Below are positions 10,713 to 19,544 of a stretch of DNA of 64,000 nucleotides, one piece after another. Positions within the stretch are counted from its first letter, which is position 1. Each line of letters begins with the position of its first letter. The notes under the pieces are model-generated. The model made no database searches, was not told the DNA's origin, and was given only the letters and a program-made list of their open reading frames with translations. The stretch lies in contig NZ_CP022336.1 of the NCBI RefSeq assembly GCF_002218195.1, positions 372,001-436,000 of the forward strand. Reading direction: 5' to 3'. This stretch comes from Sphingorhabdus sp. SMR4y (GTDB taxonomy: Bacteria > Pseudomonadota > Alphaproteobacteria > Sphingomonadales > Sphingomonadaceae). The translations under genes and the position numbers were made by a program.

Positions 10713-12692
10713 ATGTTCAAATCTATTCCACTCAACAAGCTCGTTGAATCCAAGAAAAATGTCCGCAAGCGGTCTGATCCCGCAACCGATGCATGGCTGA
10801 AGGCGGACATTGCAGCGCGTGGATTGTTACAAAATCTGGTCGTTAACGCGATTGCTCGGGGCAAATTTGAGGTCACGGCAGGTGGCCGGCGTCTCAAACA
10901 GTTGAAGGCTCTTGCCAAGGACAAGGCGATTAAGAAAAACGAGCCGATTACATGCCTCGTTAAAAACGGCGAAGCACATGAGATCCGCGAAATCAGTCTG
11001 GCCGAGAATTTCCAACGCGTAAAACTCAACCCTGCCGATGAAGCCGAAGCGTTTCAAGATATTGTGAACGATGGCGCCAGTGTTGAAGACGTCGCCATTC
11101 GCTTTGGTCAGACGGTTCGCTTTGTCGAAGGGCGTTTGCGGCTCGCCAAGCTCGCACCAGTGGTTTTTGAGGCTTTGGCAAGCGGCGACATCACGCTTGA
11201 TATTGCGAAAGCTTACGGCGCAACCTCGGATGTCGAACGCCAGGCACAGATATTCGAGGAAGTGTCGGGAGGATATTACAGCGTAAATTCCGACAGCATC
11301 CGGCGCATGGTTCTGGACGCCTGTGTCCGGGCTAGCGATCCCCGTGCCGTTCTGGTCGGACGCGATGCTTATCTTGAGGCAGGCGGCAAAATCGACCGGG
11401 AACTCTTCGATGATGATGACAGTGAAAGCTGGGTTGACGTTGCTCTTCTTGAACGTCTCGCCGCTGAGAAAATGGAATGGCGGGCCGATGAGGTCAAAGA
11501 CCAGTATGGTCTTGCCTGGGTAAAGCCAACGCTCGACTGTTATGTCTCGCATGATCTCGTCGAGGGCTTGAACCGGCTTCCTACAGAGTTTGAACCGCTT
11601 AGCGATGAAGCAATCGCGCGTCTGTCTGAATTGGAAATCGAATATGATGGTGAAGCCGTCATACTCGAAAATGAGGACAGTAGCGAAGATGATGTGTTCG
11701 CAGCCGAGAAACGCGTGTCGGAAATCGAACAGGAAATGCGCGCGCTCAACAATCGCAAGCCAATTCTGGCCGACGTGCTTCGCAGCGAAGCGGGCGCTTT
11801 TCTGGCGCTTGGCAATGACGGAGTACCGACATTGGTTCCGCAATATTATACGGACAAGGTTGATGCCCCTATCGAAGATGAAGGCGTCGAACTGGTCGAG
11901 GAAGGCGAGCCCGCCAAACCCAAGCGTGCAGCTCTTTCCAAACGACTGGTCGATGAACTGGCGATGCAGAGGCGCGATATTTTGTCGCTTCATGTGGCAA
12001 GCGATCCGGCGCTCGCGCTCGACTTTATGATCTTCACGCTTGCTGACGCTGAAAGTCATGATTGGCAGGCTCAGGAGGCATCGACGCTCAAGGGCCCCGT
12101 AGCACATGGTCCGGCGCATAATTTTGAGGCAAAGGACGCACCAGCAAGTGCAGCATTGGCGGAATTGCGCGGGTCTCTGGATGAAAGCTGGAAAGCAGGC
12201 ACCACCGATGTTGAGCGTTTCATGGCATTTCGGGAGCTAAGCGATGACGCGCGCAGCGCCTGGCTCGGCCATGTCGTGTCGCGAACGCTCGTTGCAAGCC
12301 TGAATGTTGAAGGCGACCGGCAAGTCTCACTGCACGATTATCTGGGCGGTATCTTGGAAATCGATATGGCGGCTTGGTGGCGTCCGACTGCGGCCAATTA
12401 TTTTGACCGTGTACCCAAGGCCAAAACGCTTGGCGGCATGCAAGAGGTTGGCGGTCTGGAACTTTCAAACCGCTACGGCGCATCCAAAAAGGCCGATCTT
12501 GCAGCAACGGCCGAGCGTATCTTCTCCGGAAACTTCATTGCTGAGGCTGAAGTCAAACAAGCTGCTGCGCGGTGGGTTCCCGATGCGATGCGCTTTGCTG
12601 ATTTGTCTGCGGCTGATGAAGTTTTGGAAGATGAAGCTTCGGAAGCCGGCGCATCAGAAGATATTCCAGAGATAGCCGACAAGGCTGCCTGA
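10713..12692 (+). CDS. ParB-family plasmid protein
   Basis: 659 residues, ATG after AGGAG. The N-terminal ParB/sulfiredoxin-like fold covers about residues 1-110 (RGLLQNLVVNAI, VTAGGRRLKQLKAL, EISLAENFQRVKLNPADEAEAF), then the KorB-like HTH (VEDVAIRFGQTVRFVEGRLRLAKL). A long acidic C-terminal region follows. Unlike ordinary ParB it is very long and no ParA gene is nearby. It may act as a CTPase-type DNA-binding factor of the transfer or maintenance module rather than in partition. Its operon ends at the strong hairpin at 12722. Confidence 0.88.
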   Translation: MFKSIPLNKLVESKKNVRKRSDPATDAWLKADIAARGLLQNLVVNAIARGKFEVTAGGRRLKQLKALAKDKAIKKNEPITCLVKNGEAHEIREISLAENFQRVKLNPADEAEAFQDIVNDGASVEDVAIRFGQTVRFVEGRLRLAKLAPVVFEALASGDITLDIAKAYGATSDVERQAQIFEEVSGGYYSVNSDSIRRMVLDACVRASDPRAVLVGRDAYLEAGGKIDRELFDDDDSESWVDVALLERLAAEKMEWRADEVKDQYGLAWVKPTLDCYVSHDLVEGLNRLPTEFEPLSDEAIARLSELEIEYDGEAVILENEDSSEDDVFAAEKRVSEIEQEMRALNNRKPILADVLRSEAGAFLALGNDGVPTLVPQYYTDKVDAPIEDEGVELVEEGEPAKPKRAALSKRLVDELAMQRRDILSLHVASDPALALDFMIFTLADAESHDWQAQEASTLKGPVAHGPAHNFEAKDAPASAALAELRGSLDESWKAGTTDVERFMAFRELSDDARSAWLGHVVSRTLVASLNVEGDRQVSLHDYLGGILEIDMAAWWRPTAANYFDRVPKAKTLGGMQEVGGLELSNRYGASKKADLAATAERIFSGNFIAEAEVKQAAARWVPDAMRFADLSAADEVLEDEASEAGASEDIPEIADKAA

Positions 12693-12721
12693 TCCTCCTC
12701 CTGACAGGTGGTCTTCTGGCT

Positions 12722-12758
12722 GAAGCGGCTTGCCTTTTTAAGGCAAGCCGCTTCTTTT
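12722..12758 (+). terminator. Strong intrinsic terminator after parB-like gene
   Basis: A perfect 15-base stem (12722-12736 with 12740-12754), three-base loop and TTTT after it. Because the stem is flanked by AT-rich DNA on both sides it may also end transcription coming from the oppositely oriented ATPase gene. Confidence 0.85.
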
Positions 12759-12782
12759 CATCAAAATCATGGCAGTAGGCGG

Positions 12783-13949
12783 TTACCGGATCGCGGCCAG
12801 TTGACCGGCAACTTCCGGGAGTGATGCAATTTCAATGTCCTCAGAATGGGGATAGCTTTCGGAACCTGGATATATCACAAGCTTCCGGTCCGGCTGTATG
12901 TCATCGCAGGCATTATAAAAGCCTCTTTCCAATTTTGGCGTCAAGCTTCGCTTGATCTCAATCGCCCACCGTTTGCCTGTGGGCAGCGTCAGAAGGAGAT
13001 CGATTTCTGCTCCTGCCGATGTCCTGTAAAAATTAGCCAGCGTAGCTTCAGGTGCGGCAGCGATCAGGCTTTCGATGACAAATCCTTCCCAGCTGGCTCC
13101 GGCGACCGGATGGCCAAGCAGGGCTTCGAGATTGTCTATGCCCAGTAGCGCGTGAACAATGCCGCTATCACGTACATAAACACGCGGAGATTTGACCAGT
13201 CTTTTGCCGGTATTATTGTGCCAGGGTTCAAGACGACGAACGAGCAACAGATCAACCATCAAGTCAAGATAGGAGGCAACCGTCTTTCCATCGACCCCCA
13301 GTGATCTTGCGAAATCGGCAGCGTTTAATAGGCCGGACTGATGATGTGCGAGCATGACCCAGAAACGTCTGAGTGTTTCAGCGGCAATTCTCGGCCCCAA
13401 TTGCGGGATGTCCCGCTCCAGATAGCTGCGGATAAAATCCCTGCGCCAGCGCATGCTCGTCTGATTGCTTTTGGCAAGGTAACTGTCCGGGAATCCACCC
13501 CTTACCCAAAGTTCATTCAAGTCACCTGAATCGATTTCAAGAGGGTCAAGTGGCCGCATTTCCAGATAGGAGATGCGGCCCGCCAGACTTTCGCCCGACT
13601 GGCGCATCAGGTCCAGAGATGCTGATCCTAACAGGAGGAACCGGCCCGTTCTCCTTCCCTTTTTACGACCTTTGTCAATCAATCCGCGCAAGTTCTGGAA
13701 AAGGTCCGGAACACGGTGAACTTCATCGAGGATTACAAGCTTGTCTTCATGGTTACCAAGATAAAGCTCCGGTTCTCTAATTCGGGATCGGTCAGCATCC
13801 GATTCCAGATCGAGATAGAGGGAAGGACCGCTTTCACCAATTTCCTGCGCTAGAGTCGTTTTACCCACCTGACGCGGCCCCAGCAAGGCAACTGCGGGGC
13901 TTTCAGCCAGTCTTTCAAGCAAAATATCGTGAATTCGGCGGTCAATCAT
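12783..13949 (-). CDS. AAA+ ATPase with DUF4143 domain
   Basis: A 388-residue protein of the ATP-binding family with C-terminal DUF4143. Walker A is GPRQVGKTTLAQ and Walker B LVILDEVH, followed by FLLLGSASLDLMRQ. The C-terminal part ends with a PD-(D/E)XK-like patch (GAEIDLLL, WAIEIKRS). I chose MIDRRIHDIL as start, the usual start of the family, rather than the longer frame that runs into the next gene's promoter. It is transcribed against its neighbours. The role is unknown; such proteins are common in accessory DNA. Confidence 0.85.
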   Translation of the reverse strand: MIDRRIHDILLERLAESPAVALLGPRQVGKTTLAQEIGESGPSLYLDLESDADRSRIREPELYLGNHEDKLVILDEVHRVPDLFQNLRGLIDKGRKKGRRTGRFLLLGSASLDLMRQSGESLAGRISYLEMRPLDPLEIDSGDLNELWVRGGFPDSYLAKSNQTSMRWRRDFIRSYLERDIPQLGPRIAAETLRRFWVMLAHHQSGLLNAADFARSLGVDGKTVASYLDLMVDLLLVRRLEPWHNNTGKRLVKSPRVYVRDSGIVHALLGIDNLEALLGHPVAGASWEGFVIESLIAAAPEATLANFYRTSAGAEIDLLLTLPTGKRWAIEIKRSLTPKLERGFYNACDDIQPDRKLVIYPGSESYPHSEDIEIASLPEVAGQLAAIR

Positions 13950-14079
13950 CCTTGTATTTATGGAGTAGAGTTCCAGAATTGCAAGATATATTGAGAGCCT
14001 GACTTCCGAATGAGAGAGGATAGGGGGCTTGGGCCTGTCTGATCCAGTAATTTCGCTGGAGATATTCAGGAGAAAACAC

Positions 14080-15006
14080 ATGCCCCGGAAACAAAGCCAA
14101 TCCCCCAAAATATCGCCCGCAGCGCGAATTACAGCAACCATCATTGAAAAACTGGAAGTTGGAACAAAACCCTGGATACAGCCTTGGAGAGGACTTCCAG
14201 TCTCACGGCCCTTGCGCAGTTGCGGTACGCCCTATCGCGGAATGAATGTATTCTGGCTCTGGATGATGGCTCAGGAAAGTGGCTTTAATTCTCCTTACTG
14301 GATGACTTACCGGCAATGCGCATCGCTTGGCGGTCAGGTTCGCAAGGGCGAAAAATCGTCCATCGCCATATTCTACAAAAGCTATACCAAAGAAATCGAA
14401 GCTGCGGATCATGGTGAAGCGCAGGAGGAAACCCGTCGCGTGCTCAAATCCTATGCTATATTCAATGCCGATCAATGCGACGGTCTGCCCGAACGCTACC
14501 ATCCCAAGGCTGAAGTATTGGATATCGAACCGGAGGGACGAACGGAAAAGCTCGACCAGTTCTTTGGGGATATCGGTGCCAATATCCGCGAGCATGGCAG
14601 CAGCGCCTACTATGAACCGGTAGCTGACCGTATTACGATGCCGCCCATCAGTCTGTTTGATGGCTATGACCAATTTTGTGCGACCCTTTCTCATGAACTT
14701 GGTCACTGGTCAGGCCATAAGTCGCGCCTGAATCGTGATCTCAAGAACCGTTTTGGCAGTGCTGCTTATGCCGCCGAGGAGCTGGTCGCAGAGCTTTCCA
14801 GTGCCATATTGGGCGCGGAGCTTGGCCTTCCGGTCGGACATCTGGATAATCATGCAAGCTATATCGCCAGTTGGCTAAAGCTGCTCAAAACAGATGATCG
14901 CGCTATACTAACAGCGGCGGCGCGCGCGGAAGAGGCGTCAAATCTGCTGTTGAGCCTTGGCGGTTATGTGCAACAAGAGCCTGGTGAATTATCCGATGCC
15001 GCATGA
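14080..15006 (+). CDS. ArdC-like antirestriction protein
   Basis: A 308-residue protein with an N-terminal ssDNA-binding domain (DUF1738 type; ARITATIIEKLEVGTKPWIQPW, GMNVFWLWMM) and a C-terminal zincin-like metallopeptidase domain with HELGHWSGH. ArdC-type proteins bind the incoming single strand and protect it from host restriction. The ATG at 14080 follows CAGGAGAAA. It lies just upstream of a toxin-antitoxin pair, a usual lead-region arrangement. Confidence 0.9.
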   Translation: MPRKQSQSPKISPAARITATIIEKLEVGTKPWIQPWRGLPVSRPLRSCGTPYRGMNVFWLWMMAQESGFNSPYWMTYRQCASLGGQVRKGEKSSIAIFYKSYTKEIEAADHGEAQEETRRVLKSYAIFNADQCDGLPERYHPKAEVLDIEPEGRTEKLDQFFGDIGANIREHGSSAYYEPVADRITMPPISLFDGYDQFCATLSHELGHWSGHKSRLNRDLKNRFGSAAYAAEELVAELSSAILGAELGLPVGHLDNHASYIASWLKLLKTDDRAILTAAARAEEASNLLLSLGGYVQQEPGELSDAA

Positions 15007-15070
15007 TTGAGCAAAAAACTTGCAATCTTGCAAATGAAAGATTATTGTAAAATACATTCATTAGAAAGAA

Positions 15071-15454
15071 ATGAAAATGACTGAACGGGCACTCAAAATA
15101 GAACGAAGCGATGATAGGTTGCTAAGTTCTGCAATTGGTAGAATTGCAGAATTCTGGAGCCTGAGCAATGTCAAATTAAGTGCGGTACTAGGTCTATCGG
15201 AAGCAACTATTTCCCGGCTTCGTTCGGGAAAAACATTTCTTGATCCTGCCTCCAAATCTTTTGAAGCCGGACAGTTTCTCCTGCGGCTGTTCCGCAGTCT
15301 GGACGCGCTCATGGGCAGTGACGATGATGCAGCCACATCCTGGCTGACATCGCATAATCTTGATCTTGAAGCGCGGCCGATTGATCTCATCGACAGTTTC
15401 AAGGGACTTTTGACGGTATGTGACTATGTGGACGCCCACCGCGCTCGCGTCTGA
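15071..15454 (+). CDS. Xre/MbcA/ParS-type antitoxin
   Basis: A 127-residue protein with an N-terminal HTH (LSNVKLSAVLGLSEATISRLRSG) and a C-terminal MbcA/ParS toxin-binding part (LLRLFRSLDALMGSDDDAATSWL, PIDLI). It should neutralise the RES toxin encoded by the overlapping next gene and repress the shared promoter. The ATG at 15077 is an equally possible start. Confidence 0.87.
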   Translation: MKMTERALKIERSDDRLLSSAIGRIAEFWSLSNVKLSAVLGLSEATISRLRSGKTFLDPASKSFEAGQFLLRLFRSLDALMGSDDDAATSWLTSHNLDLEARPIDLIDSFKGLLTVCDYVDAHRARV

Positions 15455-16163
15455 ATTTCGCCGCTACCGCAAAACCGTTTGGCGGGTGGTTGAAGCGCAG
15501 CACCGTATATCGACCAATCGTCTAGCAGAAAACTTCGAAGATCAGGCACGCCTTGAAGAGCTTGCCGAAGTAGCAAAACCTGACCTTCCGAAGTCTGCAC
15601 AAGGTCTGCACTATCTTCTCGCTTCACCCTTTCGATACGGTCATAAAAGCCCAAGCCGGTTCCGGCGCGCGAATGAGCGTCCTGGTATTTTCTACGCCAG
15701 TGAGGCCGAAGCCACAGCGATTGCAGAGACTGCCTATTGGCGATTGCGCTTTTTCAGCCGGTCGCCGGGTTTTGTTCCTGGGAACCGGACCAGCGAGCAT
15801 CTGAGTTTTTCCGTTGCCGTTTCGACCTCACGCGCGGTTGATCTTTCCAGGCCGCCATTTGACGCGCAAGCATCAGACTGGACGCATCTGGATGACTATA
15901 AAGCCTGTCAGGATTTCGCTGATGTGGCTCGCAAAGCAGATGCGCAGCTTATCCGCACAGTCTCGGTGCGTGATCCGGATGCTGGATATAATAGCGCCAT
16001 ATTTGATCCATCCATATTCGCCGGGAAGACACCGGATTATCGCCAGACTTGGCATTTTCGGTTCGAGCAGGGGCGACTAAACGCCATTGCGGCTTTTCCG
16101 GGCGGAGGAAGTCATGCCTTTGAACCGGAGATTTTCGGCCTACCAAACATGCCCCAACACTGA
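15426..16163 (+). CDS. RES-domain toxin
   Basis: A 245-residue RES protein, a fold related to ADP-ribosyltransferases. Known members deplete cellular NAD+. The RES core starts near RYGHKSPSRFRRANERPGIFY and includes ETAYWRLRFF. The gene overlaps the antitoxin gene by 29 bases. It is longer than minimal RES toxins (about 150-180 residues) owing to an N-terminal extension common in this subgroup. It likely serves plasmid maintenance; a defence role is possible. Confidence 0.85.
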   Translation: MWTPTALASEFRRYRKTVWRVVEAQHRISTNRLAENFEDQARLEELAEVAKPDLPKSAQGLHYLLASPFRYGHKSPSRFRRANERPGIFYASEAEATAIAETAYWRLRFFSRSPGFVPGNRTSEHLSFSVAVSTSRAVDLSRPPFDAQASDWTHLDDYKACQDFADVARKADAQLIRTVSVRDPDAGYNSAIFDPSIFAGKTPDYRQTWHFRFEQGRLNAIAAFPGGGSHAFEPEIFGLPNMPQH

Positions 16164-16406
16164 TTCCATAATCTCCTAATTGTAGACGTAACTACTGACC
16201 GCTTTTTCTCCCCGCAAGAGAGGCCCTGGCCCATCAGGGCTGCGGCGCAACCCCGCGAGGACTGCGGCCCGTGTGGCCCGCGCCAGCCTTGTCTCGCGAG
16301 GTTCCCCGCCTGTCGGCGGTGCGCCATGCACCCTGACGGTCCTTTCGGGCTCTTGCGGGATAAAGCGGCAAGGTGCCGAACATCTCCCGCATATCAGGAG
16401 AACATC
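16164..16406 (+). other. GC-rich leader before the SLOG-family gene
   Basis: There is no reading frame here. The stretch is unusually GC-rich and full of short self-complementary runs (for example GGCCC near 16224-16240 and CTGACGGTCCTTTCGGGCTC at 16331). Similar GC-rich leaders precede the ssb gene (about 18540-18690) and the small gene at 19760. The pattern suggests long structured 5' untranslated regions. Confidence 0.4.
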
Positions 16407-17363
16407 ATGGACAATTTATTCAAACAGCAACTTGCTGGTCTTGACCTTTCCGGTCTCACAATCAGCAATTCCCCATTTATATCATCGGATTTTCCAGCCC
16501 AGGATGCTATTTCGCAGACACTTGCAGCTGTTTGGTCGGATTTATTCGCTGTCTTTACCGATACCGCGCTTGAAGCCGACGCTGAAGATCTTGCATGGGG
16601 CTTCGTCAATCTCTTCCACCGCGCTGCGCAGCGTAAATCAAAGCAGCTTGACCGTGCATCGGATGAGGTCCGGGCACTCATCGCATCTGCTGATGGATCA
16701 GAAGTGCATACCAGTAACCTGGAAGAGCAGATTGAACGCGCGCAAGCGGCAGAAGCCTCTATGGTCGCCTTTGAAGAAATGCGCGAAGTTGCAGCAGCGC
16801 TCTACCTCGATGAAACACATAGCTCCTGGAAGCCGGTTTCCAGTTCGCGTGCCAATCATGGGGCGATGCTGACCTCTGCCGTCATTCAGGGCCGCGATTT
16901 TCTGCAAGCACGCAGCCAGTCCAGACGCAAAGCGCTCATGCCCGAAGGTACGCCAATCATCTTTGCAGGTGGCCGCACCAAGCAGAATTGCACCGAAGAT
17001 GCGAAGGCCTTTGCAAACAACGTCTGGGCCACGCTCGACAAAGTGCATAATTCCGTTGGTGACATGGTGCTGGTCCACGGAGGCGATGGCAAGGGTGCCG
17101 ACCGTCTAGCTGCATCTTGGGCCGAGCGTCGCGGCGTTGCTCAACTTACCTTTTCACTGGATCGCCATCTGGGTGCAAGAGCTGGGTTCAAACGCAACGA
17201 ACAGATGCTAGGCCTCGCACCTCGCTATGTCATTGCCTTTCCAGGGAGCGGCGTATTGGAACGTCTCGTCATCGAAGCCAAGAGACGGCGTATCACGGTC
17301 GTTGATCGGCGCGGGCCTCTTGGCGTCAGCCCCAAGACAAAGCCAACCGATACAGGCAGCTAG
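16407..17363 (+). CDS. DUF2493/SLOG-family protein
   Basis: A 318-residue protein with AGGAGA before the ATG. The N-terminal 180 residues are helical and not recognised. The C-terminal 120 residues are a YspA-type SLOG domain: IIFAGGRTK, LVHGGDGKGADRLAASWAERRGV, and a nucleotide-binding tail. SLOG domains bind nucleotide-derived ligands. The role on plasmids is unknown. A terminator follows at 17372. Confidence 0.78.
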   Translation: MDNLFKQQLAGLDLSGLTISNSPFISSDFPAQDAISQTLAAVWSDLFAVFTDTALEADAEDLAWGFVNLFHRAAQRKSKQLDRASDEVRALIASADGSEVHTSNLEEQIERAQAAEASMVAFEEMREVAAALYLDETHSSWKPVSSSRANHGAMLTSAVIQGRDFLQARSQSRRKALMPEGTPIIFAGGRTKQNCTEDAKAFANNVWATLDKVHNSVGDMVLVHGGDGKGADRLAASWAERRGVAQLTFSLDRHLGARAGFKRNEQMLGLAPRYVIAFPGSGVLERLVIEAKRRRITVVDRRGPLGVSPKTKPTDTGS

Positions 17364-17371
17364 GCTGTCCG

Positions 17372-17405
17372 AGCCAGCGCCGCAGCCGCGGTGCTGGCTT
17401 TCTTC
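17372..17405 (+). terminator. Intrinsic terminator after the SLOG-family gene
   Basis: A 12-base stem AGCCAGCGCCGC / GCGGTGCTGGCT with one G-T pair and a four-base loop, followed by TTCTT, nine bases after the stop codon. Confidence 0.7.
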
Positions 17406-17485
17406 AGTAAGAGGAAAGGAGGCTCGGGTTTCCCTGAACCGGACACACGGTGTGATCGGCTAAAACAGAACCGGAGGTATTTATC

Positions 17486-17950
17486 ATGGAACCGAGTGAA
17501 TGGATGACGGACTATTTTGACAAACAGAAGAGCCGCAGCGCGCGTTTGATCCAGTCTTTTCAGCGCAACAAGCCAGCTATTCTTGATGCGCTGCGAGAGG
17601 CAAATATCGCGAGTGTTGAACTCAACTATGATGGCATGGGTGACAGCGGTTGTCTGGAAGCTGCTACGTACTATTCGAACGATAACAAGCCAGTCGATTG
17701 GTCCGATGCCAAAGTCGCAATTGAAACATTTGAGATCGGCTCAACAATGATCATGCGTAAATCCATGCCTCTGTCGGAAGCACTTGAAACCGTCGCTTAT
17801 GATGCTCTGGAAGTGCATCATCCGGGATGGGAAATCAATGAAGGGGCCTATGGCCTCTTTAGGATTGAGGTCGAAGAAGGAACAATGGCGCTGTGCTGCA
17901 GTCTCCGTGCGACCGAATATTTTGAAACCGAAATTTGGGGAGAGGAATAA
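17486..17950 (+). CDS. DUF6878-like protein
   Basis: A 154-residue acidic soluble protein with no recognised catalytic motif; ELNYDGMGDSG is its most distinctive stretch. It resembles, from memory, the DUF6878 family found on sphingomonad plasmids. Start supported by CGGAGG. Its TAA stop shares one base with the next ATG (TAATG), so the two genes are co-translated. Confidence 0.7.
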   Translation: MEPSEWMTDYFDKQKSRSARLIQSFQRNKPAILDALREANIASVELNYDGMGDSGCLEAATYYSNDNKPVDWSDAKVAIETFEIGSTMIMRKSMPLSEALETVAYDALEVHHPGWEINEGAYGLFRIEVEEGTMALCCSLRATEYFETEIWGEE

Positions 17951-18309
17951 TGTCGCATTGTCATTATCATGCGCTTTCTTCGGTCCGTAAATGGGGCGGC
18001 GAGGCAGGCGATTATCTGCCCCTACATCAATGGTTCGATAAATCGAAAGGAATACTGGCGGACCCGAGGCACCGGGCGCTTCGGCATCATGCCGAAGGCA
18101 TATTCATGCTGGAATCACTCTTTGGTACGGTCATTGTTAACGCCGATGGCCGCGAGGTTCCAGTCCGCCTGATCGGCGAACAGCATGTCATCGAAGATTT
18201 GGGAACTATCCCCTCGTTTGCGGATTGGGCGCGCCTGATCGAACCACAGACCTGGATGATGCGGGAGCAACCCAAACTTGTTGCCATTGACGCGAATATG
18301 GCGGCGTAA
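17950..18309 (+). CDS. DUF6915-like protein
   Basis: A 119-residue protein starting MSHCHYHALSSVRKWGG with several histidines (HCHYH, RHRALRHHAEG) that could bind metal. Its sequence (DYLPLHQWFDKSK, IGEQHVIEDLGTIPSFADW) fits, from memory, the DUF6915 family on alphaproteobacterial plasmids. It is coupled to the preceding gene by a TAATG junction. The function is unknown. Confidence 0.7.
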   Translation: MSHCHYHALSSVRKWGGEAGDYLPLHQWFDKSKGILADPRHRALRHHAEGIFMLESLFGTVIVNADGREVPVRLIGEQHVIEDLGTIPSFADWARLIEPQTWMMREQPKLVAIDANMAA

Positions 18310-18700
18310 GCTTCGTTCTCGAGCAGCCTGTTCCGTCCTAGGTATTGCCAATGTTGCGGGCGCGTTCCCAACATATGACCATCAGGCCAGCCGTTAAACA
18401 TTCTTGCATCAACCGCGATTGACGGATCCAATACGAGGCTTGTCAGTGTCTCCTGAAGTCCAAATCAGCCGCGACCAAATCGGCTTTTTCGCGAACCTTC
18501 CTGAACCAGGTCAGCAACATTGCAACCAGCTTTGTTACCGGCCGTGTTGCACCTTTCAGGTGCTGCCCGCACCACCCGGACAAAGCGGGTTTCCCTTCGG
18601 CGCTACGCGCCTCCCGGTGCAATGCCGCTTCTCCCTGTTTCTTTCGTCAGTTCGCAAGCCGGAATGGTTCCGGTTTGAAGATTAAATCAGGAGAATAACA
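18310..18700 (+). other. Noncoding gap and leader before ssb
   Basis: No convincing gene is seen. A minus-strand open frame crosses 18087-18431 but is antisense to the previous gene. The last 150 bases are GC-rich and repetitive in the style of the leaders at 16164 and 19545, ending in the ssb ribosome-binding site. Confidence 0.4.
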
Positions 18701-19090
18701 ATGACAAATATCGTAGTTTTGGTTGGACGTGTCACTCGCGATCCAGAAAGCCGGGAAACAACCGGCGGCACAACGGTTACAAATCTTTCAGTCGTAACCG
18801 ACCGTCCCGCCCGCAACAGTGAAGGCAAAACCTACAAGGATGAAAAAGGCTTTACGGTCAAAGATGCAGAATTCCACCGCATCACTTGCTTCAACGGTCT
18901 GGGCAAAAACGTTGCCCAATATTGCACCAAGGGCCAGATGGTTTCGATCGAGGGGCGCCTGCATTATACGCAGTGGGAAGATGCCGACAAAATCAAACGT
19001 TATGGCTGCGAAATCCTTGCCGACAAGGTGGACTTTCTCACCCGTGGTGCGTCTCAGGATAACAAGGATGCACCCGACATCGATGAATGA
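18701..19090 (+). CDS. ssb: Single-stranded DNA-binding protein
   Basis: A 129-residue OB-fold SSB: NIVVLVGRVTRDPESRET, FHRITCFNGLGKNVAQYCTKGQMVSIEGRLHYTQW, then CEILADKVDFL. It would coat the transferred strand. It is shorter than chromosomal SSB and ends APDIDE, lacking the C-terminal DDDIPF-type tip that recruits host repair and replication proteins. Start after CAGGAG. A terminator follows at 19119. Confidence 0.9.
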   Translation: MTNIVVLVGRVTRDPESRETTGGTTVTNLSVVTDRPARNSEGKTYKDEKGFTVKDAEFHRITCFNGLGKNVAQYCTKGQMVSIEGRLHYTQWEDADKIKRYGCEILADKVDFLTRGASQDNKDAPDIDE

Positions 19091-19118
19091 TCCTTGATCT
19101 TCATCCTGCAAACAATCA

Positions 19119-19150
19119 GGCCTCGCCGGTTTCCCGGCGGGGCCTTTTTT
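19119..19150 (+). terminator. Intrinsic terminator after ssb
   Basis: Stem GGCCTCGCCGG / CCGGCGGGGCC with one mismatch, loop TTTC, then six T. Confidence 0.85.
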
Positions 19151-19175
19151 ATGTTCTTGTACGTGAAGGTTGATG

Positions 19176-19421
19176 TTAACGCGCTAAACTGGAACCTCCA
19201 ATTTTGAGTATGGCCAGCGCCTGTTCTTCATTCATTTTTCCAAGCGCAGTTCCTATGCGCTTGAGGCTTTTCGCGCTAAACGCTTCGACGCCGCTTCCCA
19301 AAAACATCCGTCCTAGTTCGGCTGCCGCCTTGGCCTCCAGTTCCTGCTGTTTTGTGTCGAGTTTTGCGCGTTCGCTTTCAAGCTTTTTGAGCGCTGCCAG
19401 CGCACCTGTTTTTCTGGTCAT
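19176..19421 (-). CDS. Small coiled-coil protein (DUF6437-like)
   Basis: An 81-residue protein: a basic start, a charged heptad-rich helix (ALKKLESERAKLDTKQQELEAKAAAELGRMF) and a short helical tail. From memory it resembles the DUF6437 family of small plasmid proteins. It faces the ssb terminator. Its promoter region contains CCTGTAGGAAA at 19480-19490, the same element found near the tra and S24 promoters. Confidence 0.65.
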   Translation of the reverse strand: MTRKTGALAALKKLESERAKLDTKQQELEAKAAAELGRMFLGSGVEAFSAKSLKRIGTALGKMNEEQALAILKIGGSSLAR

Positions 19422-19479
19422 GAGATTTCCTTTTTCTCAGTGTTGACCCCTTGAAACTCCGTAATTGCATATTGTCCCA

Positions 19480-19490
19480 CCTGTAGGAAA
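19480..19490 (-). promoter_or_regulatory. TTTCCTACAGG element upstream of the small coiled-coil gene
   Basis: Reads TTTCCTACAGG on the minus strand, 59 bases before the start codon. The adjoining stretch on the minus strand (ACAATATGCAAT) also occurs beside the S24 operators at 27017-27028. No GTTC-N7-GTTC box is seen at this site. Confidence 0.45.
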
Positions 19491-19544
19491 ATGATTTTTG
19501 CGAATGTAATCTGGATGTGGAATACGAATTTGGGGAGGGGTTGC

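Noticed and set aside
10827-12119. A 430-codon open frame on the minus strand within the parB-like gene
   Set aside because: It is fully antisense to a well-supported ParB protein, has no ribosome-binding site or domain, and its composition is what the third codon position of the plus-strand gene would give.
10713-12692. A plasmid partition locus
   Set aside because: The ParB-like protein has no ParA partner or clear parS repeats nearby, so a partition function is not claimed.
18087-18431. A minus-strand frame overlapping the DUF6915-like gene
   Set aside because: Mostly antisense to a gene with a clear start and coupling, and no ribosome-binding site was seen. Its first 40 codons look somewhat protein-like, so a gene remnant in 18310-18431 cannot be fully excluded.
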